Assembly: GCF_000717345.1 (NCBI RefSeq)
Contig: NZ_JNZA01000015.1
Location: 124,001-188,000, forward strand
From: Streptomyces lydicus
GTDB lineage: Bacteria > Actinomycetota > Actinomycetes > Streptomycetales > Streptomycetaceae
DNA length: 64,000 nucleotides
Direction: 5' to 3'
Shown here piece by piece: positions 41,891-50,643 of this stretch. Made by a program: the position numbers and the translations under genes. Under the pieces are notes generated by a model, which saw only the letters and a program-made list of their open reading frames with translations, did no database searches and was not told the origin of the DNA. Positions within the stretch are counted from its first letter, which is position 1, and each line of letters begins with the position of its first letter.

Positions 41891-43970
41891 ATGGCGCGGT
41901 GGAAAGCGTTCGGCGGCGCCCTCTTCCGGGTGCTCGCGGTCTGGCTGATGTCCAGCCTCACCCTGCTGCTGCTCGCCGCACTGCTGCCCGACTTCCGGCT
42001 CCAGTCGGGCAGCGGCGACAGCCTCACCCGTACCGCGTTCACCGCGGCCCTGGGCGCCGGCGCCTTCGGCCTGCTCAGCGCGCTGGTGTGGCCGCTCCTG
42101 GTGCGGGCCCTGCTGCTGGTGCCGGCGCTCGTCCTCGGCCTGCTGGTCTTCTTCCTCAACGGCTCGCTGCTGCTGCTCGCCCTCGACCTGATCCCGGCGG
42201 GCCGCGGCCAGGCCGCACCGGAGACCGCGGTGATCGTCGCGGCCGCGATGTCCGCGGCCTCCTCGGCCACCTCCGCCTTCCTCGCGGTCCGCAACGACGA
42301 GGCGTACCACCGCAGGCTGGTGCGGCTCGCCGGGCGCCGCCGCACCCGCCGCGCCCCGCCCGGACACCCCGGGCACGGTCTTCCTCCAGCTCGACGGCCT
42401 GGGCCACGATCTGCTGCGCGAGGCGACCAGCGGCGAGCGGCCCCTGATGCCGACCGTCGCCCGCTGGACCGGCACCAGCCACCGCCTCACCCCCTGGCGC
42501 ACCGACTGGTCCAGCCAGACCGGCGCCAGCCAGCTCGCCCTGCTGCACGGCAGCAACGAGGACCTGCCCGCCTTCCGCTGGTACGAGAAGGACACCGGCC
42601 GGCTGGTCGTCAGCAACCGCCCCACCAGCGCCGCCGAACTCCAGCGCCGGGCCGTCGAGCGCACCGGCGACGGCGGGCTGCTCGCCTGTGACGGCGCCAG
42701 CCGCGGCAACCTCTTCAGCGGCGGTGCCGACCAGGTCGCGCTCGTGATGTCGGTGGCCGCCCGGCGCGGCAGGCACAACCGCTCCCGGGCCGGCTACTTC
42801 GCGTACTTCTCCGACCCGGCCAACGCCACCCGCACCGCCGTCTCGTTCGTCGCCGAGGTCGTCCGGGAAATCGTCCAGTCGCTGCGCACCCGCTGCCGCC
42901 GCGAGCTGCCGCGGGTCAAACGCGGCGGCCTGTACCCCGTCATCCGGGCCTTCGCCACCGTCGTCGAACGCGATGTGGTGGTCGCCGCCGTCATGGGCGA
43001 CCTGCTCGCCGGCCGCACCGCCGTCTACGCCGATCTGGTCGCCTACGACGAAGTGGCCCACCACTCGGGGCCCGCGCACCGCGACACCCACCGGGTCCTG
43101 CGCAGTCTCGACCGGGCCGTCGCACTGATCGCCAGGGCCGCCGCACACGCCCCGCGCCCCTACCGCATCGTGCTGCTCTCCGACCACGGCCAGAGCCACG
43201 GCCCGACCTTCCACCAGCACTACGGCCTGAGCCTGAGCGCCCTCGTACGCGCCGGCTGCGGGCTCCCGGTGCGGCGGCGCGCCGGCCGGACACCGAGCGG
43301 TGCCGAGGCCCGGGAAGCCGCGCGCGCCGCCCTGCACCGCCCCGAGGAACCCGTGGGCGACGCCCCGGGGGACGCCGGCCCGGTGGAGCGCGACGGCAAC
43401 ACCACCCACCCGCTCGTGCTGGCCTCCGGCAACCTGGGCCTGGTGTCGTTCCCCGACGTGCCGGGCCGGATCACCCGCGAGGAACTGGACCGCCGGTACC
43501 CGGCCCTGCTCGGCACCCTCACCGACCACCCCGGCATCGGCTTCGTGCTGGTCCGCTCGGCCGAGCACGGCCCCGTGGTGCTCGGTCCGGCCGGTGCCGA
43601 ACACCGTCTCGACACCGGCCGCGTGCTCGGCAGCGACCCGCTGGCGCCGTTCGGGGCGGATGCCGCCGCCGCGGTACGCCGCACCGCCCACTTCCCGCAC
43701 GCCGCCGACCTCATGATCAACTCCGCCTGCGACCCGGCGACCGGCGCGGTGCACGCCTTCGAGGAGCAGATCGGCTCGCACGGCGGCCTGGGCGGCGCAC
43801 AGAGCCACCCCTTCCTCCTCTGGCCGGCCGAACTGACCCCGCCCTCACCGGACGGTGAGCCGCTGACCGGTGCCGAGGCCGTCCACCGGGTGCTGCGCCG
43901 CTGGCTCCGCGAGGCCGACGGCCCCCAACTCCCCCTGGAAGAAGCCACGAACGAACCGTCCGGCCGGTAG
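41891..43970 (+). pseudogene. Holin-domain/alkaline-phosphatase-like membrane protein, split by a frameshift
   Basis: An ATG at 41891 opens a reading frame with four hydrophobic helices of the mycobacterial phage-holin type (about 140 residues, ending NDEAYHRRLVRLAGRRR). From 42,363 the homologous continuation is in another frame: TVFLQLDGLGHDLL, then LMPTVARW at 42447, to the stop at 43970; this part has the metal sites of an alkaline-phosphatase-like phosphodiesterase (DGLGHD and LLSDHGQS). In relatives I recall the two halves form one protein of about 690 residues. Frame analysis puts the break between about 42,300 and 42,362, in a C-rich tract. Either a real frameshift, a sequence error or, less likely, recoding. 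The second half alone could start at ATG 42447, but without a good ribosome binding site. Confidence 0.75.
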
Positions 43971-44132
43971 CGGGCGCCGACCCCCGGCCTGGCCCGCGCG
44001 GGCGGGAAGCGGGACGGGGAGCAGAGCGAGAGCGCCGCAGCGCGTGGAAGGCCCTGGTGACCGGCGGTCCTGAAGGGCGTCGGCACCGGCCGTCGACGGT
44101 CCGATCACTGAGCATCGCGGATCGGGGGATTA

Positions 44133-44154
44133 CGGCCGGAGGGCCGTCCGGCCG
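44133..44154 (+). terminator. Hairpin in the 313-bp gap before the permease gene
   Basis: Perfect 8-bp inverted repeat (arm CGGCCGGA) with a 6-nt loop, in the gap from 43,971 to 44,283. It may end transcription of the upstream gene or form an mRNA leader structure of the permease gene. The gap holds no gene I can support; a TTGACG near 44,207 is a weak -35 candidate. Confidence 0.4.
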
Positions 44155-44283
44155 CAGATCCTTCGCCCGGAGGCGCCCCGGGCCGCAGTATTCCCGGCGA
44201 TTTTGACGCGTGCCCCTCGGCGGTGACCATGTGCTGTGGCCCGGCGACCTCGGGCACCCGGCACGACGAGAGACGCCCCACGC

Positions 44284-45747
44284 ATGCACCGCAGCCCTGT
44301 CGCTCAGCACCCCGAGACCGGCACTGACCTGCAGAATGAAGCCAAGCAGCCGTTCCGGATGAGTTTGGTGACCGCCACCTGCCTGGTGATGGGAAACATC
44401 ATCGGTGGTGGCATCTTCCTGCTGCCGGCGTCCGTGGCACCGTTCGGCACCATCAGCCTGGTCGCCCTCGGCGTGCTGACCGTCGGCGCCATCGCCCTGG
44501 CCCTGGTCTTCGGCCGGCTGGCCGAGCGCCACCCGCACACCGGCGGCCCCTACGTCTACGCGCGGGAAGCCTTCGGCGACTTCGCCGGCTTCCTCTCCGC
44601 CTGGTCGTACTGGACCATGACCTGGGTCAGCAACGCCGCGCTGGCGGTCGCCGCCGTCGGCTACGTGCACGTCCTGGTGCCCGGCCACGCCTCCGCAGGC
44701 ACCGATCTCGTGGTCGCGCTCGGCGCCCTGTGGCTGCCGGCCCTCGCCAACCTCGCCGGCACCCGCTACGTGGGCGCCGTCCAGCTGGTCTCCACCGTCC
44801 TCAAGTTCGTTCCGCTGCTGTTCATCGCCGTCGTCGGGCTGTTCTTCTTCGACCCCCACAACCTCGGCTCGTTCCACGAGGGCAGCGGCAGCGCGCTCGG
44901 CGGGATGTCCGCGGCCGCCGCGATCCTCCTCTACTCCTACGTCGGCGTGGAGTCCGCCGCGATGAGCGCCGGCGAGGTCCGCGATCCGGAGCGGAACGTC
45001 GGCCGGGCCACCGTCCTGGGCACGCTCGGCGCCGCCGTGGTCTACCTGCTGGGTACCCTCGCCGTCTTCGGCACGGTCGCGCACGACAAGCTGGTCAGGT
45101 CCACGGCCCCGTTCTCGGACGCGGTGAACGCGATGTTCGGCGGCCACTGGGGCGGCACGCTGGTCGCGGGCGCGGCGGTCGTCTCGATCATCGGGGCCCT
45201 CAACGGCTGGACGCTGATGAGCGCCCAGTCCCCGTACGCCGCCGCGAAGGACGGTCTCTTCCCGGCGCCCTTCCTGATCAAGCGCCGCGGCGTCCCCACC
45301 TTCGGCGTGCTGGCCGCCGGCGTCCTCGCCAGCGCCCTCACCGTCATCAACTACTTCATCGGCGCCGGCGGCGTCTTCAACATCCTCGTCCTCATCACGA
45401 CCTTCTCCGCCACCGTGCCGTACCTCCTCGCGGCCGGCGCCCAGGTCTACTTCCTCCTCACCGGCCGCCGCGACAAGGTGCGCCCCGCGCGCTTCGCCCG
45501 GGACCTGGTCCTGGCCCTCGCCGCCTTCGGCTTCACCTTCTGGCTCGTCGCCGGCGCCGGCTACGCCGCGATCTACCAGGGCGTGCTGTTCCTGTTCGCC
45601 GGCATCCTCGTCTACGCCTGGATGGCCGCCCGGCGCACCGGCCGCCTGCCGGAGGCCCCGGAGGCGGAGCAGTCGCAGGTGGCGGGGCAGTCCCCGGAGC
45701 CGGAGCGGCTTCCGGCAGCCGCCCCGGCGGGCCGGGAAACCACCTGA
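44284..45747 (+). CDS. APC superfamily amino acid permease
   Basis: A 487-residue membrane transporter with about 12 hydrophobic helices. The substrate-site motif is GNIIGGGIFLLPA in the first helix, and SAWSYWTMTWVSNAA, YVGVESAAMSAGEVRDPERN and NGWTLMSAQSPYAAAKDG are typical of the APC (AdiC/CadB-like antiporter) group, which includes arginine/agmatine exchangers. The substrate cannot be told. The last 40 residues are a hydrophilic Glu/Ala/Pro tail. ATG at 44284; an upstream GTG extension is unlikely. Confidence 0.9.
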   Translation: MHRSPVAQHPETGTDLQNEAKQPFRMSLVTATCLVMGNIIGGGIFLLPASVAPFGTISLVALGVLTVGAIALALVFGRLAERHPHTGGPYVYAREAFGDFAGFLSAWSYWTMTWVSNAALAVAAVGYVHVLVPGHASAGTDLVVALGALWLPALANLAGTRYVGAVQLVSTVLKFVPLLFIAVVGLFFFDPHNLGSFHEGSGSALGGMSAAAAILLYSYVGVESAAMSAGEVRDPERNVGRATVLGTLGAAVVYLLGTLAVFGTVAHDKLVRSTAPFSDAVNAMFGGHWGGTLVAGAAVVSIIGALNGWTLMSAQSPYAAAKDGLFPAPFLIKRRGVPTFGVLAAGVLASALTVINYFIGAGGVFNILVLITTFSATVPYLLAAGAQVYFLLTGRRDKVRPARFARDLVLALAAFGFTFWLVAGAGYAAIYQGVLFLFAGILVYAWMAARRTGRLPEAPEAEQSQVAGQSPEPERLPAAAPAGRETT

Positions 45748-45814
45748 GCAGTCGCGTACCAGCCGAGCGGCCCGGCGGGCTCGATACTGCCGGCGCGGGC
45801 CGTCCGGCCGGGCG

Positions 45815-46582
45815 TCACCGGCCGGCCTGCGCCGGTCTCGTCGCGGCCCGGTGAGCGGGCGGGAACGCCCGGCCCAGAAACATCCCGAAGGCCCCCTGGT
45901 GCACCAGCAGGAACGCCAGCGCCTTGCCGGGCGACAGCACCAGGAACAGCGCACCGAGGTAGAGCGTGAGGTGCGCCAGCAGCAGCACGGCCTCCGTACC
46001 CCAGCACGTCAGTGTGGGGGAGCGCAGCGCCCGGATGCTCGCCACCCGCAGCAGGCACCCCTCCAGCGTGCGCAGCGGAAAGAACCGCTGCAGCCGGTGG
46101 CGCCCGACGCCCCGCGGCGGTCCCCCGGCGGCGCCGGCCTGCCGCCGCGCCCATGCCAGGAGGCCCGGTGACCCCTCCGCGGAGAATTCCTCCTGCGGGC
46201 GGTGGGCGTGCTGCCGGGACCGCCTCTCCATCCACCAGCCGTACGACATCCCCACGCCGAGGTTGCCGCACAGCCGCCCGCCGATCCCGCTCGCCCGCCG
46301 CCCGCGGAAGATCCGCCCGTGGGCCAGGTCATGGCTGACCAGCGCGATCTGCCCGAACACCGGCGCCCAGCCGCCGGCCACCGCCAGCTGCCACCAGCTG
46401 TCCCCGAGGGCGAAGAAGGCCACCCAGCCCCCGGCGTACGCCGCGCCCACCAGCGGCATCCGCACCGCGCAGGAGCCGCGCCGCCACCTCGGCAACCCGG
46501 CCGCCGCCGGCCGCGACAGCCCCGCGGCGTCACCGCCCGGCGGCGCGTCCGCAGCGGAAACCCCAAGACCACCCGTCGTCAT
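45815..46582 (-). CDS. Truncated/degenerate fatty-acid-desaturase-like membrane protein
   Basis: A 255-residue protein with the N-terminal part of the membrane fatty acid desaturase family: hydrophobic helices and the first histidine box HDLAHG are kept. The second box, normally HxxHH, reads RSRQHAHR, and the protein ends soon after the VHQGAFGMFLGRAFPPAHR helix, about 90-100 residues before the usual third histidine box. So catalytic iron binding seems impossible. Start ATG at 46582. Alternatively the start could be further upstream, but this does not restore the C-terminus. Likely a decaying gene. Confidence 0.7.
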   Translation of the reverse strand: MTTGGLGVSAADAPPGGDAAGLSRPAAAGLPRWRRGSCAVRMPLVGAAYAGGWVAFFALGDSWWQLAVAGGWAPVFGQIALVSHDLAHGRIFRGRRASGIGGRLCGNLGVGMSYGWWMERRSRQHAHRPQEEFSAEGSPGLLAWARRQAGAAGGPPRGVGRHRLQRFFPLRTLEGCLLRVASIRALRSPTLTCWGTEAVLLLAHLTLYLGALFLVLSPGKALAFLLVHQGAFGMFLGRAFPPAHRAATRPAQAGR

Positions 46583-46790
46583 ACCCCGAGTCTTCGGCTC
46601 CGCCCCGCCCACCGACAGCCGGACCACCCCCGGAGCCCCCGGGGGCTTCCCCGCACCCGGAGGTAGGGCTGACCACACCCACCCCGGGCCCGGCGTCCGG
46701 CCGGCCCGGGACGAGGTCGGTACGCACCCGAGCGGGCCACCGCGGCGCCGCACTCCGGCGGGGGGAACGGCAGCCGGCCCGGGCGGGCGC

Positions 46791-47237
46791 TCAGAGCAGG
46801 GGTGGGCCCCCGTCCCCGCCGACCTGGCCCGGAGCCCCGACCTGGCCTCCGCTCTGGCTCAGCACGGGCAGCGCCCGCACCAGGTCTGCGGGCAGCGCGA
46901 GGCCCTCCTCGGCGGACGGGTTCACCGCCAGCCACAGGTCGTCCGCCGGCCAGTTCGCGGCCAGCTCGAGGACCGGTATGCGCAGCGCGGTGGCAGGGTC
47001 CCCACCGGCCGCCACCAGCGCCTCCTCGGTCGTGAACACGGGAATGTACCGATTGCCGTCCTGCTCGATCACCGGCAGGGCGATGGAGCCCTCGGGGCGC
47101 TCCTCCTCGCCCTCCACCGGCGGGGTCTGCGGCAGCAGCGCCACACTGTTCGCGAGCTCGATCAGGGCGGCCTGGGTGTCCGCGGCCTCCGCGGACCCGT
47201 TCGGAGGGGCGTTCTCGTCGGGGCTCGGGTTGCTCAT
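46791..47237 (-). CDS. SseB family protein
   Basis: A 148-residue SseB-domain protein: a disordered N-terminal segment of about 20 residues, then AALIELANSVALLPQTPPVE, IALPVIEQDGNRYIPVFTTE and LAVNPSAEEGLALPADLVRAL, the usual SseB core. The function of these actinobacterial proteins is unknown. ATG at 47237 with GAGAGGAC upstream. Single gene, next to the truncated desaturase (209 bp). Confidence 0.9.
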   Translation of the reverse strand: MSNPSPDENAPPNGSAEAADTQAALIELANSVALLPQTPPVEGEEERPEGSIALPVIEQDGNRYIPVFTTEEALVAAGGDPATALRIPVLELAANWPADDLWLAVNPSAEEGLALPADLVRALPVLSQSGGQVGAPGQVGGDGGPPLL

Positions 47238-47691
47238 GGCTTGTCCTCTCGTCGGTGTTTGCTCACCGGCCACCCCCGCGACACGGGTGGCGCGGGTTGC
47301 CGCAGTCACCGCCGGATGCCGCCCAGCGGCACAAAACCGGGGCAAGCGAGGCAATACCCCCAAGGCTATGCCGCCGGACGAGCTGCGCAACGCCATCCCC
47401 CGGGCAACCGGCACCGCCCCCGAACCCACCCGGCCGAGCAGCCCTCGGACGCGCCCGGGACTTCGCTGCCCGGCGCCCGGTGGCCGCCCGTACCGCGGCC
47501 CAGGCCGAAGACGTCGTCGTTGCCGGTGATCAGGTCGGTTCCGCGGTGGTGGACGGGCGCACTCGGTGACGGTCTCCGGCTTCAGCAGCGGTGCCCGGCC
47601 GTCTCCACTCGCTGAACAGCGCGGCGTACATCCCTGCCACGCCCCGCGCGGTGGGTCGGCCGGCGGGGCCGCCATCCCCCGCCCCGCCGTC

Positions 47692-47708
47692 ATTACCTCC
47701 CGCGTAAT
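47692..47708. promoter_or_regulatory. ATTAC-N7-GTAAT palindrome upstream of the SnoaL gene
   Basis: A palindrome in the form ATTAC-CTCCCGC-GTAAT, AT-rich at the ends, 124 nt before the SnoaL start. I recall similar ATTAC...GTAAT sites near MmyB-like XRE regulators, and one lies just after this gene (48279-49094), so it is a candidate operator for it. That link is inference. Confidence 0.5.
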
Positions 47709-47749
47709 CGCCCTCCGCGCCGTCGCCCGGCAGGCTGAGGGCAGCGGTT

Positions 47750-47775
47750 CACGGGGCGGCGCACTCCGCCCCGTG
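47750..47775 (+). other. Strong hairpin in the leader of the SnoaL gene
   Basis: Perfect 10-bp inverted repeat (arm CACGGGGCGG, 6-nt loop), 56 nt before the SnoaL start. It could be an attenuator, an mRNA stabiliser or an old terminator; there is no T-run. Confidence 0.45.
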
Positions 47776-47831
47776 GGCCGGTCTGTGAAGTGCGTTTCGT
47801 TGACGGAGATGTGGAAGAGAAGGAGCGGGTC

Positions 47832-48212
47832 ATGGGACAGGACGAGCGGTACGCGACGGCGGTTGAGCGGTACTTCGCGGCGTGGAACGCGGGGACGGAC
47901 GAGGCGATCGCGAAGGCCGTGGCGGTGGCGTTCGACGAGGGGGCCACCTACACCGACCCGCTGGTGGACGTCGCGGGACACGAGGGGCTGGCGGCCGTCA
48001 TCGCCGGTGCCCAGGGGCAGTTCCCCGGCTTCGCGTTCCGGCAGGTGGGGGACGTGGACGGGCACCACGACCTGGTGCGGTTCGGGTGGGAGCTGGTCAG
48101 TGCGGCGGACGGGTCGGCGCCGGTCGCCGGGTTCGATGTGGCGCGGCTGGGCGAGGACGGGCGGATCCGGTCCGTGTCCGGGTTTCTCGACCGGGTGCCG
48201 GCCGCCGCGTAG
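47832..48212 (+). CDS. SnoaL-like/nuclear-transport-factor-2-fold protein
   Basis: A 126-residue SnoaL/NTF2-like protein: YATAVERYFAAWNAGTDEAI, TYTDPLVDVAGHEGLAAVIA and GFDVARLGEDGRIRSVSGFL are typical. Members are small cyclases, hydrolases or binding proteins; substrate unknown. ATG at 47832 with AAGGAG 7-8 nt upstream. It is convergent with the MmyB-like regulator and may be its target. Confidence 0.88.
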   Translation: MGQDERYATAVERYFAAWNAGTDEAIAKAVAVAFDEGATYTDPLVDVAGHEGLAAVIAGAQGQFPGFAFRQVGDVDGHHDLVRFGWELVSAADGSAPVAGFDVARLGEDGRIRSVSGFLDRVPAAA

Positions 48213-48220
48213 CGGGAGCA

Positions 48221-48250
48221 GCGGGCCTCTCCTGAGCCGGAGAGGCCCGC
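48221..48250. terminator. Perfect 12-bp hairpin between convergent genes
   Basis: Arm GCGGGCCTCTCC with its exact complement around a 6-nt loop, 8 nt after the SnoaL stop and 29 nt after the end of the XRE gene on the other strand. Strong, position-typical bidirectional terminator. Confidence 0.75.
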
Positions 48251-48278
48251 TTCGGGCCGTACGCGGCAACTCCGGCCG

Positions 48279-49094
48279 CTACCGGGCCCGTTGCTGGAGA
48301 TAGGCGGCCGTTTCCGGGTCGGCAGGGAGGAAGGTCTCCAGTGCCAGTTCGGAGACCGTCACGTCCATGGGGGTGTTGAAGGTGGCGATGGTGGAAAGGA
48401 AGGAGAGCACCGTGCCTCCGTGCTCGATCACCATGGGGAGGGCGAAGGGGGCATGGGCGGACCCGGTGCTCTGCTCGCCGCTGCCCGGCGGCAGGGGATA
48501 GCCGCTCACCTCGTCGTAGAGCGCGCGCAGCGGTGCCGAGCGCATGAGGGCCAGTTGACGGTCCATCTGGGCGAGGAGATGGGCGCGCCACTCCGGGTAG
48601 TTGCGGATGCGGGGGGCGAGCCCGCCCGGGTGCATGGTGATCCGCATGGCGTTGAGCGGGGGCCGCAGCAGGGCCGGGTCGATGCCCTCCAGCAGCATGG
48701 TGATGCCGCGGTTCGCCGCCTGTACGTGGTACATGCCGTCCACCACGAGCGCGGGGAACGGCTCGTAGCCGGTCAGCAGCCGTTCCATGCCGGTGCGCAG
48801 GGCGTCCATCGCGGGGTCGTCCAGGGGCGTCTCGGGGAAGGTGGGGGCGTAGCCCGCCGCGATCAGGAGGGCGTTGCGCTCCCGTACGGGGACGTCGAGG
48901 TGCTCGGCGAGGCGCAGCACCATCTCCTGGCTCGGACGGGAGCGCCCGGTCTCGATGAAGCTGATGTGGCGGGCCGAGGAGTCGGCGCGGAGCGCCAGTT
49001 CCAGCTGGCTGATGCGGCGCCGGTCGCGCCATTCACGCAACAGGGCCCCCACACCGGTGGTCGTCGCCGGCTCGGACACGGCAGCGGTCGTCAT
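48279..49094 (-). CDS. XRE regulator with MmyB-like ligand-binding domain
   Basis: A 271-residue regulator. The HTH is near the N terminus (LLREWRDRRRISQLELAL, then ADSSARHISFIETGRSRPSQ), followed by the MmyB-like (MLTR) ligand-binding domain from about residue 90 to the end (GYEPFPALVVDGMYHVQAAN, VTVSELALETFLPADPETAA). Family members bind fatty-acid-like ligands. ATG at 49094. The SnoaL gene converges on it and the ATTAC-N7-GTAAT site in front of that gene is a plausible target. Ligand and target unproven. Confidence 0.9.
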   Translation of the reverse strand: MTTAAVSEPATTTGVGALLREWRDRRRISQLELALRADSSARHISFIETGRSRPSQEMVLRLAEHLDVPVRERNALLIAAGYAPTFPETPLDDPAMDALRTGMERLLTGYEPFPALVVDGMYHVQAANRGITMLLEGIDPALLRPPLNAMRITMHPGGLAPRIRNYPEWRAHLLAQMDRQLALMRSAPLRALYDEVSGYPLPPGSGEQSTGSAHAPFALPMVIEHGGTVLSFLSTIATFNTPMDVTVSELALETFLPADPETAAYLQQRAR

Positions 49095-49245
49095 GGCAGT
49101 GACGTTAACCGATGGGTGCCGCGACGTACGATCGAGATGTGGGGTCGCGCTACGGCAGGCGGACACACGGGACCGGGCAGGGGCGCGGGACCGGGCAGAC
49201 GTCACCGGGCTCACCGGTGACGGCACACGGCGAGAGGTGGATGCC

Positions 49246-49557
49246 ATGAGCGCTCAGGTGGAACCGCTCGACGAGAAGGAGATCGAGGAGCGGCTCGCGG
49301 AGCTGCCCGGCTGGTCCGCCGAGGGAGGGATGCTGCGGCGCACCTACGCCTTCCACGGGCATCTGCCGGCGGCCGTGATGGTGGTGCACATCGCCCGGAT
49401 CCAGGAGGAGTTGAACCACCACGCCGATCTCAGCCTGGGGTACAACCGGCTCGGCGTCGCGGTGAACACCCACAGCATCGGCGGCCGGATCACGCATCTC
49501 GACTTCGCTCTGGCCCGTCGTATCGACGAGATCGCCCCGGCCCACGGCGCCCGCTGA
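49246..49557 (+). CDS. 4a-hydroxytetrahydrobiopterin dehydratase (pterin-4a-carbinolamine dehydratase)
   Basis: A 103-residue enzyme that dehydrates 4a-hydroxy-tetrahydrobiopterin, regenerating pterin cofactor. The conserved region ELNHHADLSLGYNRLGVAVN then THSIGG contains the active-site His pair. ATG at 49246 is used; GTG three codons upstream is possible. Single gene divergent from the XRE regulator. An aromatic amino acid hydroxylase is not seen in the window. Confidence 0.92.
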   Translation: MSAQVEPLDEKEIEERLAELPGWSAEGGMLRRTYAFHGHLPAAVMVVHIARIQEELNHHADLSLGYNRLGVAVNTHSIGGRITHLDFALARRIDEIAPAHGAR

Positions 49558-49584
49558 GGCGCCCGGCCCGCCGGGCAGCCGCCC

Positions 49585-50529
49585 TCAGTCGCCGGAGCGC
49601 GGCTTGACCACCCGGCCGGCGCGCGCCAGCTCGACGTTGAACATGGCGCCGGACAGCAGCGACAGATGTGAGAACCACAGCCAGATCAGGAACACCACGG
49701 ACCCCGCGAGCGAGCCGTAGAGCCGGTTGAAGGTCCCCACGTACGAGGCGTAGAGGGCAAAGCCGGCCGACGACACCAGCCACAGCAGGACGGCGACCAC
49801 CCCACCGGGGGCGGCCCGTCGCACGCCGCGTGAGCTGGGCGGCCCGGAGCGGAACAGCACCATCGCGAGGACCGTGGCCAGGACGAGCAGCAGCGGCCAC
49901 TTCAGCAGGTTCCAGGTCGCCTCGCCGGCCTCGCCGAGCCCGACCGCCCGCCCCGCCCAGGCCGCGATCGGACCGCTCACCAGCAGCGCCACCGCACTGC
50001 TGATCAGCAGCGCCATCAGCAGCAACGCGGTCACCAGGATCCGCGGCGCCTTCCGCCACGGCGGCCGGTCGTCCTTCGTACGGTGCATGGCGTGCAGCGC
50101 CCGGCGGAACACCGCCAGATAGCTGCACGACGACCACAGTGCGCTGACCAGGGCGCCGCCCACCACCACCCAGGCGGCGGTGCGCTGTTGCGCCATGCTC
50201 ACCAGCGCCCGGTGCACGGTCGGCCCCGACTCGGCGGGCGCGATCGAGCTGATCTGGTTGATCAGTTGCTCGGTGGCCGACGGGTCGGCGAGGCCGATGA
50301 GCGAGACCGTGACGATCAGCGACGGCAGCAGCGCCAGCACCGAGTAGTACGTCAGGCTCGCGGCCCAGTCCGTCACATCGTCGTGCCACACGGACAGCGG
50401 CGTACGGCGCAGTGCGGTGCGGCACTGGGCCCAGGTGGGCCGGCCGGGCGGTTTCCGCGGTCCCGCCGCGCCGAGCGCGCGGTCCAGCAGCGTCCGGTCC
50501 ATCCCACGGCGCATACCGCTGTCGCCCAT
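49585..50529 (-). CDS. YihY/BrkB family membrane protein
   Basis: A 314-residue membrane protein with about six hydrophobic helices: DWAASLTYYSVLALLPSLIV at the start and LASIVVFLIWLWF-like residues at the end (SLAGSVVFLIWLWFSHLSLL). Formerly annotated as ribonuclease BN; the function is unknown. ATG at 50529. Transcribed away from the photolyase gene, which lies upstream on the same strand (114 bp). Confidence 0.92.
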   Translation of the reverse strand: MGDSGMRRGMDRTLLDRALGAAGPRKPPGRPTWAQCRTALRRTPLSVWHDDVTDWAASLTYYSVLALLPSLIVTVSLIGLADPSATEQLINQISSIAPAESGPTVHRALVSMAQQRTAAWVVVGGALVSALWSSCSYLAVFRRALHAMHRTKDDRPPWRKAPRILVTALLLMALLISSAVALLVSGPIAAWAGRAVGLGEAGEATWNLLKWPLLLVLATVLAMVLFRSGPPSSRGVRRAAPGGVVAVLLWLVSSAGFALYASYVGTFNRLYGSLAGSVVFLIWLWFSHLSLLSGAMFNVELARAGRVVKPRSGD

Positions 50530-50643
50530 GTCGTATCCGTCCTCTCCCTGGTTACGTCCTGCATCATCCCCGACGCCGTGGCTCTCCGGCCCCGGCGAGG
50601 GCCGGGGACGACGGCCGGACGTACGTCCACCACCGCCGCGGGA

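Larger units (their letters stand above)
47238..47831. other. 594-bp region without a supported gene; contains regulatory signals
   Basis: Between the divergent SseB and SnoaL genes. A minus-strand frame (about 47,370-47,570) reads APVHHRGTDLITGNDDVFGL, which looks coding-like but has no start and a stop close by; I do not recognise it. The part from 47,690 to 47,800 holds the palindrome and hairpin described separately. Confidence 0.45.

Noticed and set aside
41891..43970. Holin-like helices taken as a sign of a prophage
   Set aside because: No lysin, tail, capsid, integrase or att-like repeats are nearby; this holin domain occurs in chromosomal actinobacterial membrane proteins.
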